Assembly (NCBI RefSeq): GCF_021728295.1
Contig: NZ_JAKJXE010000002.1
Location: forward strand, 434,001-498,000
Source: Pseudomonas petrae
GTDB lineage: Bacteria > Pseudomonadota > Gammaproteobacteria > Pseudomonadales > Pseudomonadaceae
DNA length: 64,000 nucleotides
Reading direction: 5' to 3'
The notes below the pieces were generated by a model, which saw only the letters and a program-made list of their open reading frames with translations, was not told the DNA's origin and did no database searches. A program made the translations under genes and the position numbers. Positions within the stretch are counted from its first letter, which is position 1. Each line of letters starts with the position of its first letter. Below, piece after piece: positions 63,806 to 64,000 of the stretch.

Positions 63806-64000
63806 TCAGTACTCGGCGTCGGCATCCGCCAGATGGGTGTTGAACGCAGGTCGCGTCCCGCCCACTCGCGCGAGGAAATACAGCGCCACCCCCACCAGCA
63901 TCAGCGCCCCGGCACGCAGCCAGGTTTCGGCACTCTGCTGCGTCAGCAGGATCAGGCACGACACGATCGCCAGCACCGGCACCCACGTCGGCACGCGGAA
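63806..64000 (-). CDS. C-terminal end of a probable amino-acid permease (partial)
   Basis: The last 64 codons of a gene that runs off the right edge. The visible part has two hydrophobic helices ('WVPVLAIVSCLILLTQQSAE', 'GALMLVGVALYFLARVG') and a short soluble tail 'NTHLADADAEY', typical of the end of an APC-superfamily amino-acid transporter. With so little sequence the family call is tentative. No link to the vgrG island is implied; palindromes and a hairpin separate them. Confidence 0.5.
   Translation of the reverse strand, partial: FRVPTWVPVLAIVSCLILLTQQSAETWLRAGALMLVGVALYFLARVGGTRPAFNTHLADADAEY

Overview
The window reads as chromosomal DNA of a Pseudomonas, most likely of the fluorescens/syringae side of the genus. 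The evidence is the high GC content, dense clusters of Pseudomonas-type REP palindromes, several chemoreceptors and GGDEF-EAL proteins, and family-typical gene orders (phnCDEFGHIJKLMNP, a vgrG-rhs-immunity island, a three-subunit membrane gluconate dehydrogenase). Species was not determined. No rRNA, tRNA or CRISPR array was seen.

Layout. 1-8.4 kb is signalling: a cut-off CheW-like gene, a soluble receptor with three PAS domains, a GAF-PAS-GGDEF-EAL protein, a P-loop nucleotide kinase-like gene, glutathione peroxidase, a membrane GGDEF-EAL protein and a 53-residue hydrophilic protein. 8.6-12.1 kb holds a decayed aceE-like fragment and a reduced polyol cluster: an AraC regulator divergent from a solute-binding protein and a sorbitol dehydrogenase-like SDR, with no transporter membrane or ATPase genes. 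12.2-20.5 kb carries mostly single metabolic genes: a YkgJ-type Cys-cluster protein, a threonine dehydratase-like enzyme with a divergent AraC regulator, a GST, a small conserved protein, a cation/proton antiporter, a formate/nitrite channel next to moaA, and an alpha/beta hydrolase. A repeat-rich gap and a Cache-type chemoreceptor follow.

23.5-34.2 kb is a complete carbon-phosphorus lyase operon on the minus strand, phnC to phnP, 13 genes with mostly overlapping junctions. It imports phosphonates (CDE), cleaves the C-P bond (GHIJ with KL and M) and processes the ribosyl cyclic phosphate (P, N). A four-unit, 11-bp-spaced Pho-box-like array precedes phnC, and GntR/HutC-type palindromes lie at the start of phnF and inside phnC. 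After another repeat cluster and a dCache chemoreceptor, 37.6-45.0 kb carries a D-Ala-D-Ala dipeptide system, ddpXABCDF, below an RpiR-family regulator. 45.3-49.3 kb has poxB and a stand-alone mrdA (PBP2).

49.8-55.4 kb encodes periplasmic sugar-acid oxidation: a gluconate 2-dehydrogenase-like trio (Tat subunit, GMC flavoprotein, tri-heme cytochrome c) and a Tat-exported SMP-30-like lactonase. 55.5-63.5 kb is a type VI secretion effector island on the minus strand: vgrG, an rhs gene with an effector tip, and a candidate immunity gene, joined by ATGA overlaps. The rhs frame is broken by one in-frame amber codon at 57368-57370. Upstream of vgrG lie a sigma-54-like promoter and three copies of a TGCGCAA-N4-TTGCGCA palindrome, arranged like an enhancer for a sigma-54 activator. 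The right edge cuts an amino-acid permease-like gene.

Three copies of a roughly 300-bp non-coding element (about 20.6, 34.9 and 53.6 kb) each lie next to REP clusters. At least one of its hairpins changes sequence between copies while keeping its pairing.
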